64,000 nucleotides of DNA from Xanthostigma xanthostigma (lineage: Eukaryota; Arthropoda; Insecta; Raphidioptera; Raphidiidae). The notes below the pieces were generated by a model that saw only the letters and a list, made by a program, of their open reading frames with translations, was not told the origin of the DNA and ran no database searches. The position numbers were made by a program, and so were the translations under genes. Positions 45,583-57,626 of this stretch are shown here, in pieces. The stretch covers positions 2,914,001 to 2,978,000 of the forward strand of contig OY754470.1 in the NCBI GenBank assembly GCA_963575645.1. The letters run 5' to 3'. Numbering within the stretch: position 1 is the stretch's first letter; each line of letters begins with the position of its first letter.

Positions 45583-46144
45583 GCCCAAAAAAGTGTATCT
45601 ATGAAAAACAGCACGGTTATAAACTCAAAAATCTTAATGTAAGGTGTCATGATTTCAAACAACGCGTCTGAATTTAGAAGGAAGCCAGACTAGAACTGTC
45701 AGAGCGAGAACAAGAACAAATGCTTGTTAATCCTGTGAATCTGAGACTAATTGGAGCATATCTTAATTTGATTTACACGAATCAGTCGTCACTCCTGCCA
45801 CTACTAATACATATTCACAGCTGGAAATTTCCTGACACCACATAGCCGTAGATATAACAAAATTTAATACGGGGGCACAAAAAATAAGTATCTACATTAA
45901 GTTTACGTCAATCCCGCACGCATTTGCTGAACAATTGATTAACGATAGCTAAACTATAAAGTTATATACGAAAATTGTTTGTTTATTATTTGCAGTCGCG
46001 AGATACCAAACCAAAATTTATTCGGGCGAAGCTGTACCGGATAAACCTAAGAGTTATATTTGAACAACGGGTGACAATGTTATCAATATGACTAGGAATC
46101 GAATCTTTTTCATTAAAAATGGCATCTGAAATTATAAAATACTA
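45583..46144. other. anonymous DNA
   Basis: CGGGCGAAGCTGTACCGGAT at 46023 is an end fragment of repeat E. Otherwise nothing is seen. Confidence 0.4.
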
Positions 46145-46395
46145 ACGACTCAGGTCCGGCTTTGTCGAATTTGTAGATTGCCATCGTTTTTTCGTCGACT
46201 TACGTTGCAAAATGGCTCTCCACGAAAAGCGCTTTTATTTTAACGCAATAATACATAGCCTATGTCCATCCTGAAGGTTCATTCTAAATAGTAGTGAAAG
46301 AATTTTTCAAATAGGTGCAGTGGTTCCGGAGATTAGTATCCCCCACATACTCACAAAATTCGCACACTCTCTTTATAATATTAATATAGATATTA
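46145..46395 (-). repeat. old repeat E
   Basis: GGTCCGGCTTTGTCGAATTT, GTAGATTGCC, GCTTTTATTTTAACGCAATA, CATCCTGAAGG, GTTCCGGAGATTAGTAT, CTTTATAATATTAATATAG. The same order occurs at 54062-54305. It reads 3' to 5' on this strand. Confidence 0.5.
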
Positions 46396-46500
46396 TAAAT
46401 CGAACAACTATGCGCTGAACACAAAATAAAAACTATACAAAAATTGCCAGACAAAAAGCTCTACAATTGTTGTAGAGAGAGAGAGAGAGATTGCTGAGTA

Positions 46501-46533
46501 TAGACGCTCGACGACTGAGTTCATTAGCGTTTT
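46501..46533 (+). repeat. motif G
   Basis: TAGACGCTCGACGACTGAGT then TCATTAGCGTTTT, preceded by (GA)n at 46484-46490, as also seen next to the 25934 copy. Confidence 0.5.
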
Positions 46534-46947
46534 ATGATTGTCTTTCCAAACGATTTTAAAATTCAATCTTTGATTCTATTTAATTACTACGGACAGCTAA
46601 GCACGTCTGTAATTACTAATTATGAAATGGCATTGCTTTACATTTTCCAAAGCTTTGTTGTTCATAGTTACTTTACTAAAGCAGATAGTACATTTCCTTC
46701 AGTATAAAACAATGGACACAATAACAACAATGTCGCTCTCATTCTCCACTTCTGTCTTCCAATTTCTTTGTGCAAACAGTGTGTTTTTAAATCTCCTAAC
46801 GTTTCACAAACGTCTGCTCTTTACCATGGTACAAAAAAAGAATCAGAGTAGTCGCAGGTCTGGAAAAAATTGACACCTGACTGAGGAGAATTTAATTGAC
46901 AGTGAAACTTTTTTTGGACGACACACGACGTTTTACGACCATGCTAG
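46534..46947. other. anonymous DNA
   Basis: The frame 46622-46873 is hydrophobic and low in information. It is not called. Confidence 0.4.
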
Positions 46948-47548
46948 ATTCAGCGTGTTTTTTTTTCTATAAGCATGATGATTTTGCAAAAGTTCCGAAA
47001 GATTTCGGTTTTCGTCAAAAATCGCATTTTTTAAAGGGGTATGCCTTAAAAAAATCGCAAAAATCGAATTCTTTAATATACTACCTTTAAAATTGAGAAT
47101 GCTTACAAAAAAAATACGCTGTATTCAATGAGCGTAAGCAAACGTCTCTATCTCTTTTAGTTTGGAAACTACGGCCATTTGACGGTTTTGTATGATTTTC
47201 TGAAAACTATAAACGCAAATAACTTCTAAACCAAAAGACATACAAACATTTACTGGTGCTCATTGGATTCAGCGTGTTTTTTTCTATAAGCATGATGATT
47301 TTGTCAAAGTTCCGAAACATTTCGGTTTTCGTCAAAAATCGCATTTTTTTAAAGGGGTATGCCTTGAAAAAATCGAAAAATCGAGTTCTTTAATATACTT
47401 TTGAAATTAAGAATGCCTTACAGAAAAAATTACGCTGAATTCAACGAGCGTAAGCAAACGTCTGTATCTTTTTTAGTTTGGAAACTACGGCCATTCGAAG
47501 GTTTTGTATGATTTGCTGAAAACTATGAAATATAAACCGCAAATATGA
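46948..47548. repeat. 319-bp tandem duplication
   Basis: ATTCAGCGTGTTTTTTTCTA at 46948 recurs at 47267. Both units carry TTCCGAAAGATTTCGGTTTT or its variant, AAAGGGGTATGCCTT, and GGAAACTACGGCCATT. The second unit is slightly shorter. A diverged inverted piece (AAGCAAACGTCTGTATCTT on the minus strand) lies at 59230-59310. Confidence 0.6.
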
Positions 47549-48053
47549 CATGAGCGATTTTTCCTCTTGGCCATAGCTATATCAAAGTTTGTTCATTATA
47601 AGCAACATCCAGTGTATCGTAAGATGGAGCTGTATTATCACTCAGGTTTGTTTTCGCGTTCCGACTTTAGAGGGTTGGTATCTACACTTGTACAGCTGAC
47701 TTGAAGCCCAGCGCCCTTATCTTAACCGTTCTCCTTCCGCCTCATCGCCCCCTCTCCCCCAAAACAACAACAACACGGCAACAGTCTTTTCACTCTGACG
47801 CATCCAATCACTTCATTTCTCCCGTTGTTTATGTTGCTTCAGAGTAGAAACTGTTCTTTCATTCACATACACTTTCTAAAGCTATCTAGCAAAAGCTCTT
47901 TAGTATTCGTATAAAAGTTCCTGGTAGATAATACCATGGTATAAAAAAATATCACGCGTCTGAAAGTGAATTGTACGAATAAACATTTGTATTATGTGTA
48001 AACAATAATTAAACACTATTGTATATTGGTTCTGATCTGCACTATATACATTA
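47549..48053. other. anonymous DNA
   Basis: No gene seen. Confidence 0.4.
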
Positions 48054-48166
48054 GCTCTGTTCCAACCTCTCCTCGAACGGTAACAGAACCGTCAGAATTT
48101 AGTTTTAGCTAATGCGCATGACTGTGACGGTTCTGGTACCGTTCGCAGAGAGATTGAAACGGCCCT
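48054..48166. repeat. palindromic MITE F, copy F2 (complete)
   Basis: The left arm GCTCTGTTCCAACCTCTCCT with CGAACGGTAACAGAACCGTC faces the right arm TGACGGTTCTGGTACCGTTC with GCAGAGAGATTGAAACGG. The centre holds CATGCGC in both senses. About 113 bp. Partial copies are at 42428, 55324 and 59357. Confidence 0.6.
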
Positions 48167-48674
48167 ATTATTTATATAATTCATCCGATTATATCACAGA
48201 TTTCATATCGACGTACTTATTCTAAATTTGATTACAATCGATCCAGTGGTTTGGGTTCCGAGTGACCATATATTTATCTACAGCAATTAAGCACGTTTCT
48301 CGTCATATTTGGGGAGAGCATTTGTATTTGGTTTATATATTTTTCCGTGTCGGAAACTATAACATTTGCTTGCAGAATGAAAGCACTTTTTAGTTCTTGT
48401 TTGAGATGTATACAAAATGTTGCAGTTCTCAAAGACGTCGGTAACAATTTTGTGACTGGGAGCGTCCCATGTTTTTTTTTAAATTTTGTCATATTTTATT
48501 AGTTTAAAAGTTAGTGTGACTTTAGAGCTATCACTTTAAAACAGACTAATGCTTACATACCTTTCATCTATAATTAATTAATAGTTTATTATATATTTAC
48601 AAATTTATTCTTTGTCAATTCTTCTCGATGAATCCTCTTATTACATCTTCAATGTGACGTTTCATAAATGGTAC
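48167..48674. other. anonymous DNA
   Basis: Nothing assignable is seen. Confidence 0.4.
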
Positions 48675-49345
48675 AAAAAAAAATTGGTTGTCTGTAAAGT
48701 CGGTTTACGGACGATAGTTTTACGTGATAACGTATTCCGTAATACATAACCTAAACCTCCCAAAATTTGGTTTCAATCCGCTTATCCTTGGTGTCGGAAT
48801 GATAAGAAATGTCAAAAGTGACGTTTGCAACTGTCAAAGTATTATTTTCTAATAATAATTAGTTATTCCAATACTTAACTTAGAAGGCGTTGCATTTCAC
48901 AAAATACTAATGTCAAAAAATTGAATTAAACATTAGAAATGCAGCCGTTTTCATGTTAAGACAAGACATACGTTATCTTCTAATTTCCATGTACGGCAAA
49001 CAAAGACGACCGACCGCGTCGCGCCATGCATTAGACAACATTGCATTTATACAGCTATTTTTCTATATAAATTTGTATAAAAAAACTGTTTAGGCAAAAT
49101 CTGTTATACGAAATCTATGTAAAATGTTCTCCTCTTTCGTTTAAGACTGGTTTCAAACCGATCTGATTTAAATTGAGCGAGAAATTAGCAAAAAGCACGC
49201 ACAGGGTCAGGCGGAACGTTACGCGTTACGAACGTTAGGAACGTTAGGATTTAGGAACGTTACACTTTTTCGTGCATGCAGCCGGTGTTTTATCAATTTA
49301 TAAGATTGGTGATTCATCAATTTATAAGACGTTATCACGTCAAAA
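48675..49345 (-). mobile_element. Helentron-like non-autonomous element B3
   Basis: Inverted relative to B1: AAAAAATTGGTTGTCTGTAA hairpin end at left, GTTATCACGTCAAAAA at right. Interior as B1, but with a single AAATTTGTATA unit where B1 and B4 have a duplication, and a different ACGTTAGGA minisatellite. Confidence 0.7.
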
Positions 49346-49359
49346 ATATTCCGAAGTGC

Positions 49360-49500
49360 AACTAATAGAACAAAGTCCCCCCACGGCGTTTGTCTGAGCG
49401 CAATAAACTCAAAAACTTCCGAACGGATTTTCATACGGTTTTCACTAATAGAAAGAGTGATAAACGAGAAAGGTTTCCGTATAAATATTTTGTACAAAAT
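49360..49500 (+). repeat. old repeat E-type fragment
   Basis: CAATAAACTCAAAAACTTCC, GAACGGATTTTCATACGGTT and CACTAATAGAAAGAGTGAT are recognisable phrases of a common insect repeat. Confidence 0.4.
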
Positions 49501-50769
49501 GGCTGAACTATGACGGTGTTTTGTCAGAAAAGAACTGGGTTCGTACGCTTACATGGCTAACGCTGGCCAAATCTTTAAAGATACATCAAAACTATGCACT
49601 TTGATAGTTCTGCTGTGTAGATGGGAAGGTCAATATAATATTAATTTATAAGTAAATGTTTATCATTGAAATAACACGTTGCTAAATGAGAAATGCCGTA
49701 AGTGCTGCTGATACTTATCAAAGGCGCCGTTTTCAGGAATAAGGCTCATCTACCTACGTGTTATTGATTTGGCGATTCATAATATATAAAAATTGAAGAT
49801 TTCAGATACCCACCATCTAAAGTCATGCCACTGACTGGTTCCACGGAGCATACAATACAATATATACAAATTAGATCCTTATCCCAAAGGCTTCCTGCTT
49901 TGTTTTAGAAACATGTTTTCCTTTGTATTGTCTTTGTTTTGATAGTTCCAATCGTTATTTGAGTAAATTGAGTGACTCTTTTTAGATGCCACCAAACGAC
50001 TTTTCTGAATGCACAAAGCTTTACTTAAAACCTATTATTCTTTTTTAATTAAAGAAAAGCTGTACTTAATTGAACAGTAGGTAACTTCTTAATGATGTTC
50101 TTGGAAATAATCATTTGTAAAATTATATAAGTACCTATAGATTTTTTTATTTCTCAAACAATTTTTTTTGTTTAAGCATTTTTCAATTATTTTAAACGAT
50201 TTAGAAAAAGCTCTGAAAAAATTAGTTTAGTTAACATTGACTGGTAGACTAGAATATTCTAGGAGATCGCAGAGTTTTCAATGAGAAATAAAATTAAAAT
50301 ATAAAATTAAATATACAATTCAAAAAACTATAAAATATAACATATTTTTTCGTACTTGTATGGTGACGGAGGTAACGAAAAAGAGGTTATCTCGTCTGGG
50401 TTACTCCTTATGAATATTGTGATATATAACAAGCAAATAATGTCACAATTTCAGAGGAAATGATATGGAAATAGCAAATAACAATAACAATATAGCAGTT
50501 CAGGTAGGTAATAGAATAACGTCAAGCTATATCAGAAAACAAATCTATCTTGCAATATAAACTTACACAAATAAAGCTCTGAGTGCATCATGCATTTAAA
50601 CAGTTTCATACAACTCATATAAGTTTACAAGTAGCAGCTTTCGAATTTATTATTTATTGCGTGTTGAAACTCCGTGCTGTGATTCCTAATTATTTTACTT
50701 TTTAACAGCCTTGCAGAAACCTGTTTTTTAATTAATGAATAAAATTATGTGATGTACTGCAGAACTAAT
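49501..50769. other. anonymous AT-rich DNA
   Basis: No gene or assignable repeat is seen. Confidence 0.45.
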
Positions 50770-51090
50770 GCTGGGCTTGAGGCCCGGCATCTGAACTAAT
50801 TCTACCAGATTTGCTTCTGAACTAACAGCTTTGAGCGAATGCTAGCAGATGTCGCTTAGTTGGTACTAAAACAGTTTTTTTTTTTTGTTTGCTTCTAAAC
50901 TAATGTTCCTAACACAGTTTACAATTTTTGTACAAAATATTTAATAAAAACTATCATATATCGTAAGTTGCCCCAAGCAAGACACATTTACAAAATTTCA
51001 TTAAAATCGGCTCAATGGTTTCGGAGATTAGCGCGGCCAAAGTTGTGACACGAGAATGTTATAGGTATATCTAAATATAAAGATACAAAG
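50770..51090 (-). repeat. old repeat E2, inverted copy
   Basis: AGATGTCGCTTAGTTGGTAC, ACATTTACAAAATTTCATTA and TTGTGACACGAGAATG are the reverse complement of the 24005-24300 unit. Confidence 0.5.
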
Positions 51091-53399
51091 ACAACGTTAC
51101 GAATTCAAAGTGGACGAAGCCACCAGCAACAGCTAGTTTATTTAAAAACGCTTATTAAATGTGACAATGTGGACTTGGCTTTGGCATATAACCTTGATTT
51201 TGTTATTTCTTAATTAGTGCGATATAGGAATATTTTCGATATTGAAGACACAAAATAATAGGCTGTCCTACACACAAGGTGGCTTAATTATCTGTATTGA
51301 AAATAAAGTAAATGAGGAAAGTAACGCGCAGAAGTAAGATGAGACTCCTTTAAAAAAGACTTTTTTACACTCTTTTTCAGAATGGCTGTTCAATTAATAC
51401 AAGTACGGCTTCACAATTACCAATTTAGCATAGCAAATACAACAGTGGCACAGATAATCGTATTAAAAACAATCAACGAATTTATAAAGTCGACTAACTA
51501 TTCAACATCACGCGAAACTTTAGACGAAAAACACGTAACTGCTATGCATTATTCATGACATAATCTACTTTTAATAAAGTTTATTGCGCCTGTTTTGGGA
51601 AACAAAGTACTGAACATTATACGAAATATATTGCAGGACAAGAGGTGCATTAATTTCAAAAAGAAAATTATTATAATTCGAAAATCGAAAAAAAAACAAA
51701 AATATTATCTATCCCGATCAATACATTTACTGCATTTTAAATGTGACATACTAAAAACGGTGCATTTGTGGTGGAAGACGCGGTATAGTTATGGTGAAAG
51801 TGGCGGTTATAATTTGTCTGTATATCCGTGATTCACTTGAAAACTACTAAATAGATTTCAATTTTGTTTCCAGAGTTGTATAGATAATTATCCTGGAAAT
51901 GCTTTCGACTATACAACATTACAGTAAATCATGGGGGAACAGGCAACACCGGGCTTAAAACTACAAACTACATAATAACGAATAAACTTAGGTGCTCTTA
52001 GCTTAGCGTTGTAACTTCATTTTGACAATGGCTAAGTGGGAATTACACATACTCGTGGGCAGCAATGGGCATAACAGCTAGTTAAATTTTGGAACAGAAA
52101 TATTTCACTGTAAGAAAACATCTGCTTATTTTTGTTTATTGAATTTAGTAAATGTTGTAAAATCATGTAAAAACTGAGAAATAGAAATACCTATATAAGT
52201 AAAAAATATTTTTGAAAAAAATGAATTAAACATTCCTTGATTAAAAACTTAAACAACTTAACGGCTATTTTCCATACATTTGTCTGACTTGTTTAAAATT
52301 TAGTACTTATTAAAAGACTCTTTCGAGTTTTAAAGATGCATAAAAAAGTTTGGTTAAACAAAATGAATAAACCGACGGAACTATAATACAGGATGAGTTT
52401 TAATAATATTTTGTATTTTGTGAAATTTGTACTTTCAAGAGATTTTATTTTTATTAATTATAATTAATAAATTTTTATTAATTATAATGAATAATTATTC
52501 AGCCTGTGTTAGTTTTTCTAGTTTCAAACTATTGACGTGTGAAATAAACAAGAATAATTGATTTGTAGAATGTATTTCAAAGATAATTTATTAAATTCAA
52601 AAAAAAAAAATTAAACTCGCTAGGCTGTTGTTTTACCATGATATCCAGAAATAATAATTCACACACTTGATTCCTACTCTACTAGTTCATCATAGTTCTG
52701 AACTTGATTTTTTTTTTCAATGAAATGTGAGATATAACTAAAACTTCTCTGGGCAGACATTAATTATGAAAATCCAAGCTTATTATTATCATCTTACCTT
52801 AGCAGTTGGCAGAACTGCATATTATACACACATACATAAATAACGCGCGAGTTCAGAGTTAAGATCTTGTTAAAAACAGTATGCATTAAATAAATAATTG
52901 AATTACAAACTAATGAAAATTCATTGCGAAGTAAGAAGTAATAAAAGTTATGTTGATTAAAGTATCGAGTAACACGAAACAAAATTATATTCATTTTATG
53001 TACAGCGCAGTACTTTTCTTTATTACACCAACACCCGTGTATAATAAATATTAATTTAAATTAAAAGTTGAAAAAAAAAATGGAAAAGAATATTATCTTC
53101 TGCTATACCAGCTGCAAATATGTATTGCCTATTACTGACCAACGAAAAAATGTTATGAAATAATTCTAGTTAAATAACCTGCGTCGTTACGATATCGTTG
53201 TTTATATATGCCCAGAGGTCGTACCGTGCCGTATGCGAGAGTGTATTTTAATAAACGTTTGAGTATACTGCTGTATAAACGCACCGCTAGCGGACGCTTG
53301 TTTTGTAAAGTATCTGTGTATGTGCGTAGCACGTTGTTGCGGTTTGTGCATGTATAGTATAGAATGTATTGTGTATTTAAAAAAATGGTTTTTCATTAT
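51091..53399. other. long anonymous AT-rich stretch
   Basis: No gene seen. A 20-bp ATTTTTATTAATTATAATKA unit is duplicated near 52450-52490. Confidence 0.45.
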
Positions 53400-53545
53400 T
53401 TGTTCTTATAGCGGCCATAGAAATACAGTCTCTGTGACAATTTCAATTCTCTACCTATTACGGTTTATACAGCCCGTTGACACACAAACGGATGGACAGA
53501 CGGACGGACAACGGAGGCTTAGTCCGTTGGGCACGGAACCCTAAA
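53400..53545 (-). repeat. old repeat K, inverted copy
   Basis: Reads on the minus strand GGGTTCCGTGCCCAACGGAC, then TTGTCCGTCCGTCTGTCCAT, then TATAAACCG..TGTATTTCTATGGCC. This is a good match to the common form of the repeat. Confidence 0.55.
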
Positions 53546-53604
53546 ATCAATGCCGTACAAACACGGCTCTTATTCGATAAGAAAGTTCTCTGCAGCATAA
53601 TATT

Positions 53605-53662
53605 ATGACTATTTTTGATGGGCAATCTACAAATCCGGGCGAAGCCGGACCGGGCCGCTAGT
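53605..53662 (+). repeat. old repeat E terminus
   Basis: GGGCAATCTACAAATCCGGG then CGAAGCCGGACCGGGCCGCT then AGT. Confidence 0.5.
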
Positions 53663-53876
53663 ATAGAATAACAGGAGAGCAGAATTAAATCCTGTGACGT
53701 TTTTTAGTGACTCGTCGTGCTGTTAACAGCGACAAATCTAGACAACTTTTGTTTGCACAACTCTAATGGAAGAGTAAATTGATTTGATTGAACGCAGTCG
53801 ACGACGTAATGAACCATAACAGTAAGCACCGCATTCAACATGTCTTCAGTTCAGGATTGTAGCAGGCGTGGTCAAC

Positions 53877-54058
53877 CGTTGTTTGTCAAAATTAAAACAG
53901 GAGCTATTTTTCGTGCTTGTTTTGAACAAGAACCAATCCGGAAACAGTATCTGGTCACGTGAGCGACTAGGACAAATGCCCACAGACAAACATGGCGTGT
54001 ATTCTCTTCAGAACACGCATCGTGTGAAGCGAACACATAAAAGCCATTACGAAACCCA
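53877..54058 (+). repeat. family C internal fragment (C4)
   Basis: AGGAGCTATTTTTCGTGCTT, GAACAAGAACCAATCCGGAA, CTGGTCACGTGAGCGACTAG and CATCGTGTGAAGCGAACACA match the diverged C3 type. Both ends are missing, and the right side is cut by repeat E. Confidence 0.55.
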
Positions 54059-54061
54059 ACT

Positions 54062-54305
54062 GTACCCTAGCGGCCCGGTTCGGCTGCACCCGAATTTGTG
54101 GATTGCCACCGTTTTTTTCGTCGACTTACGTTGCAAAATTGGTTTCCACGAAAAACGCTTTTATTTTAACGCGATAATAACCTATGCTCATCCTGAAGGG
54201 CCGTTCTAAATATTGGTAAAAAAAAATTTTTGAAATCGAATGATTAGTTTCGGAGATTACCTTTTACATCCAAACTTACAAACTTTATTTCTTTATAATA
54301 TTAGT
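54062..54305 (-). repeat. old repeat E
   Basis: CTAGCGGCCCGGTTCGGCTG, GGATTGCCACCG, CATCCTGAAGGGCCG, TTTCGGAGATTACCTTTTAC, TTTATAATATTAGTAT. The most complete E copy here. Confidence 0.55.
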
Positions 54306-54432
54306 ATAACAAAAAAAAAGGTCCTCACATTCTATTTCCGCATTTTACTATTTTTCTAAAATTTTCTAAAATGCTTCGCGGGCCGGATAACATTGCGCTG
54401 CGGGCCGGATTCGGCCCGCGGGCCGCCATTTG
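54306..54432 (-). mobile_element. one end of a hAT-like (Charlie-type) element
   Basis: Read from the right edge: CAGACCTGGGCAAATGGCGG then CCCGCGGGCCGAATCCGGCC. The CAGxxxTGGGCAAA start followed by a GCGGGCC block is typical of many hAT non-autonomous ends. No partner end was found. Confidence 0.5.
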
Positions 54433-55323
54433 CCCAGGTCTGGTATAGATTATAAAGAAAATTAACAGTTGAGCAGCAGCCGGATATCTCTATGCTATAA
54501 ATCTCACAGTATGAGTTCGAATTTTCTGACAAGAAAAAAAACTACACACTACCTGAGTACAGAGATGAAATATATTCATCTGTGAAATAATCTGTTATCG
54601 ACGCCTGGTCGAGAGGCAGACACTTTCCAGTTTCCACATATTTATAAAAAATTACAGTAATTTTACGTACATATGAATTCGATTTCCAAACAGTTTATCA
54701 ACTTAAGTGCCGACATATTTTATGAACGTGGCTGAATTTAAATTTGTCGGCAGAGTTTATCTTTCTTTCTTTACGTCTTTCTCTTTTTGAAATGTATATG
54801 TAAGACAACTTATGAGCCTTTATACCTAATATTTAAAACAAATCTTCAGGAATAACTGACTGACGAATTTTCAGTACTGTTTTGCCTCGATACTAGAGAT
54901 GGGCATATTTTGTTTTATATTCCAAAAACCTCGGTACCGCTTTCGCCATAACGGCCTGATACCGGAATCGAACAATGGTTACATCCAATCGATTCAATTC
55001 CATCCATTTTTAGCTTTTGAAATTTTTAACTGGAACAGTTCCAACAACACTTGGAAACTAATTGCTTTAAAATTTTGCAATATTTATCTTTGGCCTTTCA
55101 AATTTAAAATCAAAACTAAGTAAAAAGAGCTATATAAGGAATTAGTGGAGCATTATTAAAATATGAACAAAATTACGACATACGCAACTGCCTCTATTCA
55201 AAAATGGAAACAAGAAAGGAGAAAAAGACAGCATCAGGAAACAAAATCTAAAATCCGACGTTCATTTCTATTTTTTTAAATTTCATTCGTGTTTTTTTTA
55301 TATAAATCACAATCACCATACAC
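54433..55323. other. anonymous DNA
   Basis: No gene is supported. Confidence 0.4.
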
Positions 55324-55405
55324 TAGCTCTGTTCCAACCTCTCTGAGAACGGTAACAGAACCGTCACAGTCATGCGCGGTAGCTAAAACGTGTTCCAAAA
55401 CCGAC
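55324..55405. repeat. palindromic MITE F, copy F3
   Basis: AGCTCTGTTCCAACCTCTCT with GAGAACGGTAACAGAACCGT and CACAGTCATGCGCGGTAGCT. The right arm is degraded. Confidence 0.5.
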
Positions 55406-56334
55406 ACAAACAGTATCGTTTTATCTACTACGCATGGCATGTCAGTTCTTCGGTTTGGGTACGAGGTATTATGGAAGTTTGCAGATTGCAAGCAATATTT
55501 ACCATTTCATATATTATATATGTATGAATATAATAATATGAACAAATATATTACGGATATTTATTATGTAGGCAAATTTATTACTTGTAATAAGAGAAAA
55601 AACCCTGCACAAAGAACACGTAATGTATCTGAAAAATGTAGCAATTTTATTTTATATAAAATTCGGCATGTAGCATTATATGATTTCATAAGTGATCGTT
55701 GAGATCTTGTCGACTTAGATTGAATATTATAAAAAAAAAGATCGATGTAGAAGTCAGAAAATATTTGCTTTATATAATTTCATTTTTTGTGAATTTTTAA
55801 AAAATGATACCTACAGTAAAATAACTGAAAAATAGCAGATATCTAGGGTAACAGGTTTCATACAGCAGACTGTCAGTGCAAATATTAAATAATGGCATAC
55901 CTATTTCTGAAATCTTCAAAATATTGGAGGGTGACATAAAAAGGAGGTGACATAATTCCGGAAAAGAGTAGAGACAAGTAAAGACATATAAAAAAAATGC
56001 GCGTTAAAAAATAAGGTTGACATATCCAAGGTTTTTGGCCACAGATGATCTGGGATTTTTTATATAGATTGTTCAACACCAAACGTACACAGTGTATATA
56101 TATTATACAAGAGCCTGTACAGTGTAAACTCCAAGTAAAATCAACAAACTTTCTTGTGAAATTTATGGACTACGCACAGTGGTTAAGAGGAGAAAGAGAG
56201 AGAGAGAGAGAAATTCCAGCTTAGGTGTTGAATTTACTGCAAATTAACTGCTGAAGAGAAAGTATAAACTTCTGAACCTATTACAAATATTTAGTCACAG
56301 TACAAAGTGGTCTAAATCATATATCGAACCTGGT
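55406..56334. other. anonymous AT-rich DNA
   Basis: No gene seen. (GA)n lies at 56189-56209. Confidence 0.4.
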
Positions 56335-56705
56335 TCAAGGGACCGCGATCTCTTCTTCGCTTATGGAGGTATTTCAGTAACCCGAGTTTCTAGCTTATAC
56401 AGGATTGGTCGTTCTCACTTAGGTCTACAAAAACTGTACAAAAACAATGTTAGTTAGTTCAGCTATTTATGATTCATTCTTAAATTTCGTTTGAACTATT
56501 AATGCGTTCGACTATCGCTTATAGAGGTACAGGCAAGTAGTAGTCTCAGTTATAGAGGTCCATGAGTGAAAAATGTCTTTCTCATAGAGGTTTCCGTTTC
56601 TCAATTATAGAGGTTTTAGAGGGTTACAAAGACGGTACCTGGCAACTACTCTCACTAAGAGAGTTTTCCCGCTTACCCAGTTCTCACTCACTCAGGTTTG
56701 ACTGC
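56335..56705. mobile_element. degraded Tigger-like MITE T3
   Basis: The right end, inverted, reads TGCAGTCAAACCTGAGTGAG, a good Tigger-type terminus. The left end (ACCTGGTTCAAG) is eroded. Inside, TTATAGAGGT-type motifs recur at least four times, as in T1. Confidence 0.4.
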
Positions 56706-56872
56706 ATTTAATTTTTTAAGTATTCTTCATGGTTTAGGCACATACTCTTCCATTGTTTAGCAGTTAGCTCATATACTTTTATTCTATACTGAGCATAGGA
56801 ATAAAATCGCAATCGAACCATTAGGGTGCAAACATATACTTCTGTCTTTTTTTACGCCGTAAGCACTGGCGT

Positions 56873-56960
56873 ATTCAGGAGGGCAAAACAAGCACGGGGA
56901 ACCCGGCTTAAGAAATTTCTAATTTTCCCCCTCCTGGGCCAAAAACTGGGTACGCCTATG
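56873..56960. mobile_element. small MITE with CATAGGCGTAC-type ends
   Basis: CACTGGCGTATTCAGGAGGG at left faces, inverted, CATAGGCGTACCCAGTTTTT with GGCCCAGGAGGG. About 88 bp. Confidence 0.5.
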
Positions 56961-57341
56961 TTAACGTCATGGAAAAAGAGAAAGTTTTTTAAACAGAGAT
57001 ACTTTATTCAGATTGAATGCAAGTACATCAACCAATCCTATCATCGGAGAAATCAGGGAATTACATCGAAGAAAGAGACACAGATATATTTTCGATACGC
57101 TTTGTTGCTTTCACTCACCGCACATTGAATAGATAGACAATTATTCATATAGTAAATTAATAAATACAGTGTTACCTCTTTATAACGTCCTTCGTTATAA
57201 CGAAAAACTCCCTATAACGTAGAAAATTTTACAGTTTGGTTGGTTTACCTTAAAACCCATAGCGTAACAACCATTCTCTATTACGATGAAATATGTTCAT
57301 ATTTAGGCGTATTTAACAGTGTAATTGTTTTTATACAACAA

Positions 57342-57488
57342 AATGAAGATGAAGAAGATGATAAAGAGGATGATTTTTAACCATCATCAACTATTCAACA
57401 AGCACTTGATGCCTCTAAACTTATCGAAACATTCCTATTGTTTAATGAAGGTGATTCCACCACATCCCAAGAGTCAAGACATGCATAA
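57342..57488 (+). pseudogene. Tigger-like transposase C-terminal remnant
   Basis: The frame NEDEEDDKEDDF, stop, then STIQQALDASKLIETFLLF, ending at TAA (486-488 of the 57 kb line). An acidic stretch followed by an xALxALxxLxxFL-type helix is characteristic of the C-terminus of pogo/Tigger transposases. One in-frame stop and loss of the DDE and DNA-binding regions make it non-functional. Confidence 0.6.
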
Positions 57489-57626
57489 TACTTAATAAAA
57501 TACAAAACAAATATTGGCATAGCAAAAACGCCAAGCAAAGTTAACAGACTACATGGAATAAATTAATTAGGTGAAATTTAGTTATTTTTCTTTCTTCCCT
57601 CCATATAACGAAAACTCTTTATAACG

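Noticed and set aside
53860..53890. CAGGCGTGGTCAACC as a second hAT-type end pairing with 54432
   Set aside because: The sequence between is family C and repeat E, no 8-bp duplication is visible, and the match to the other end is weak.
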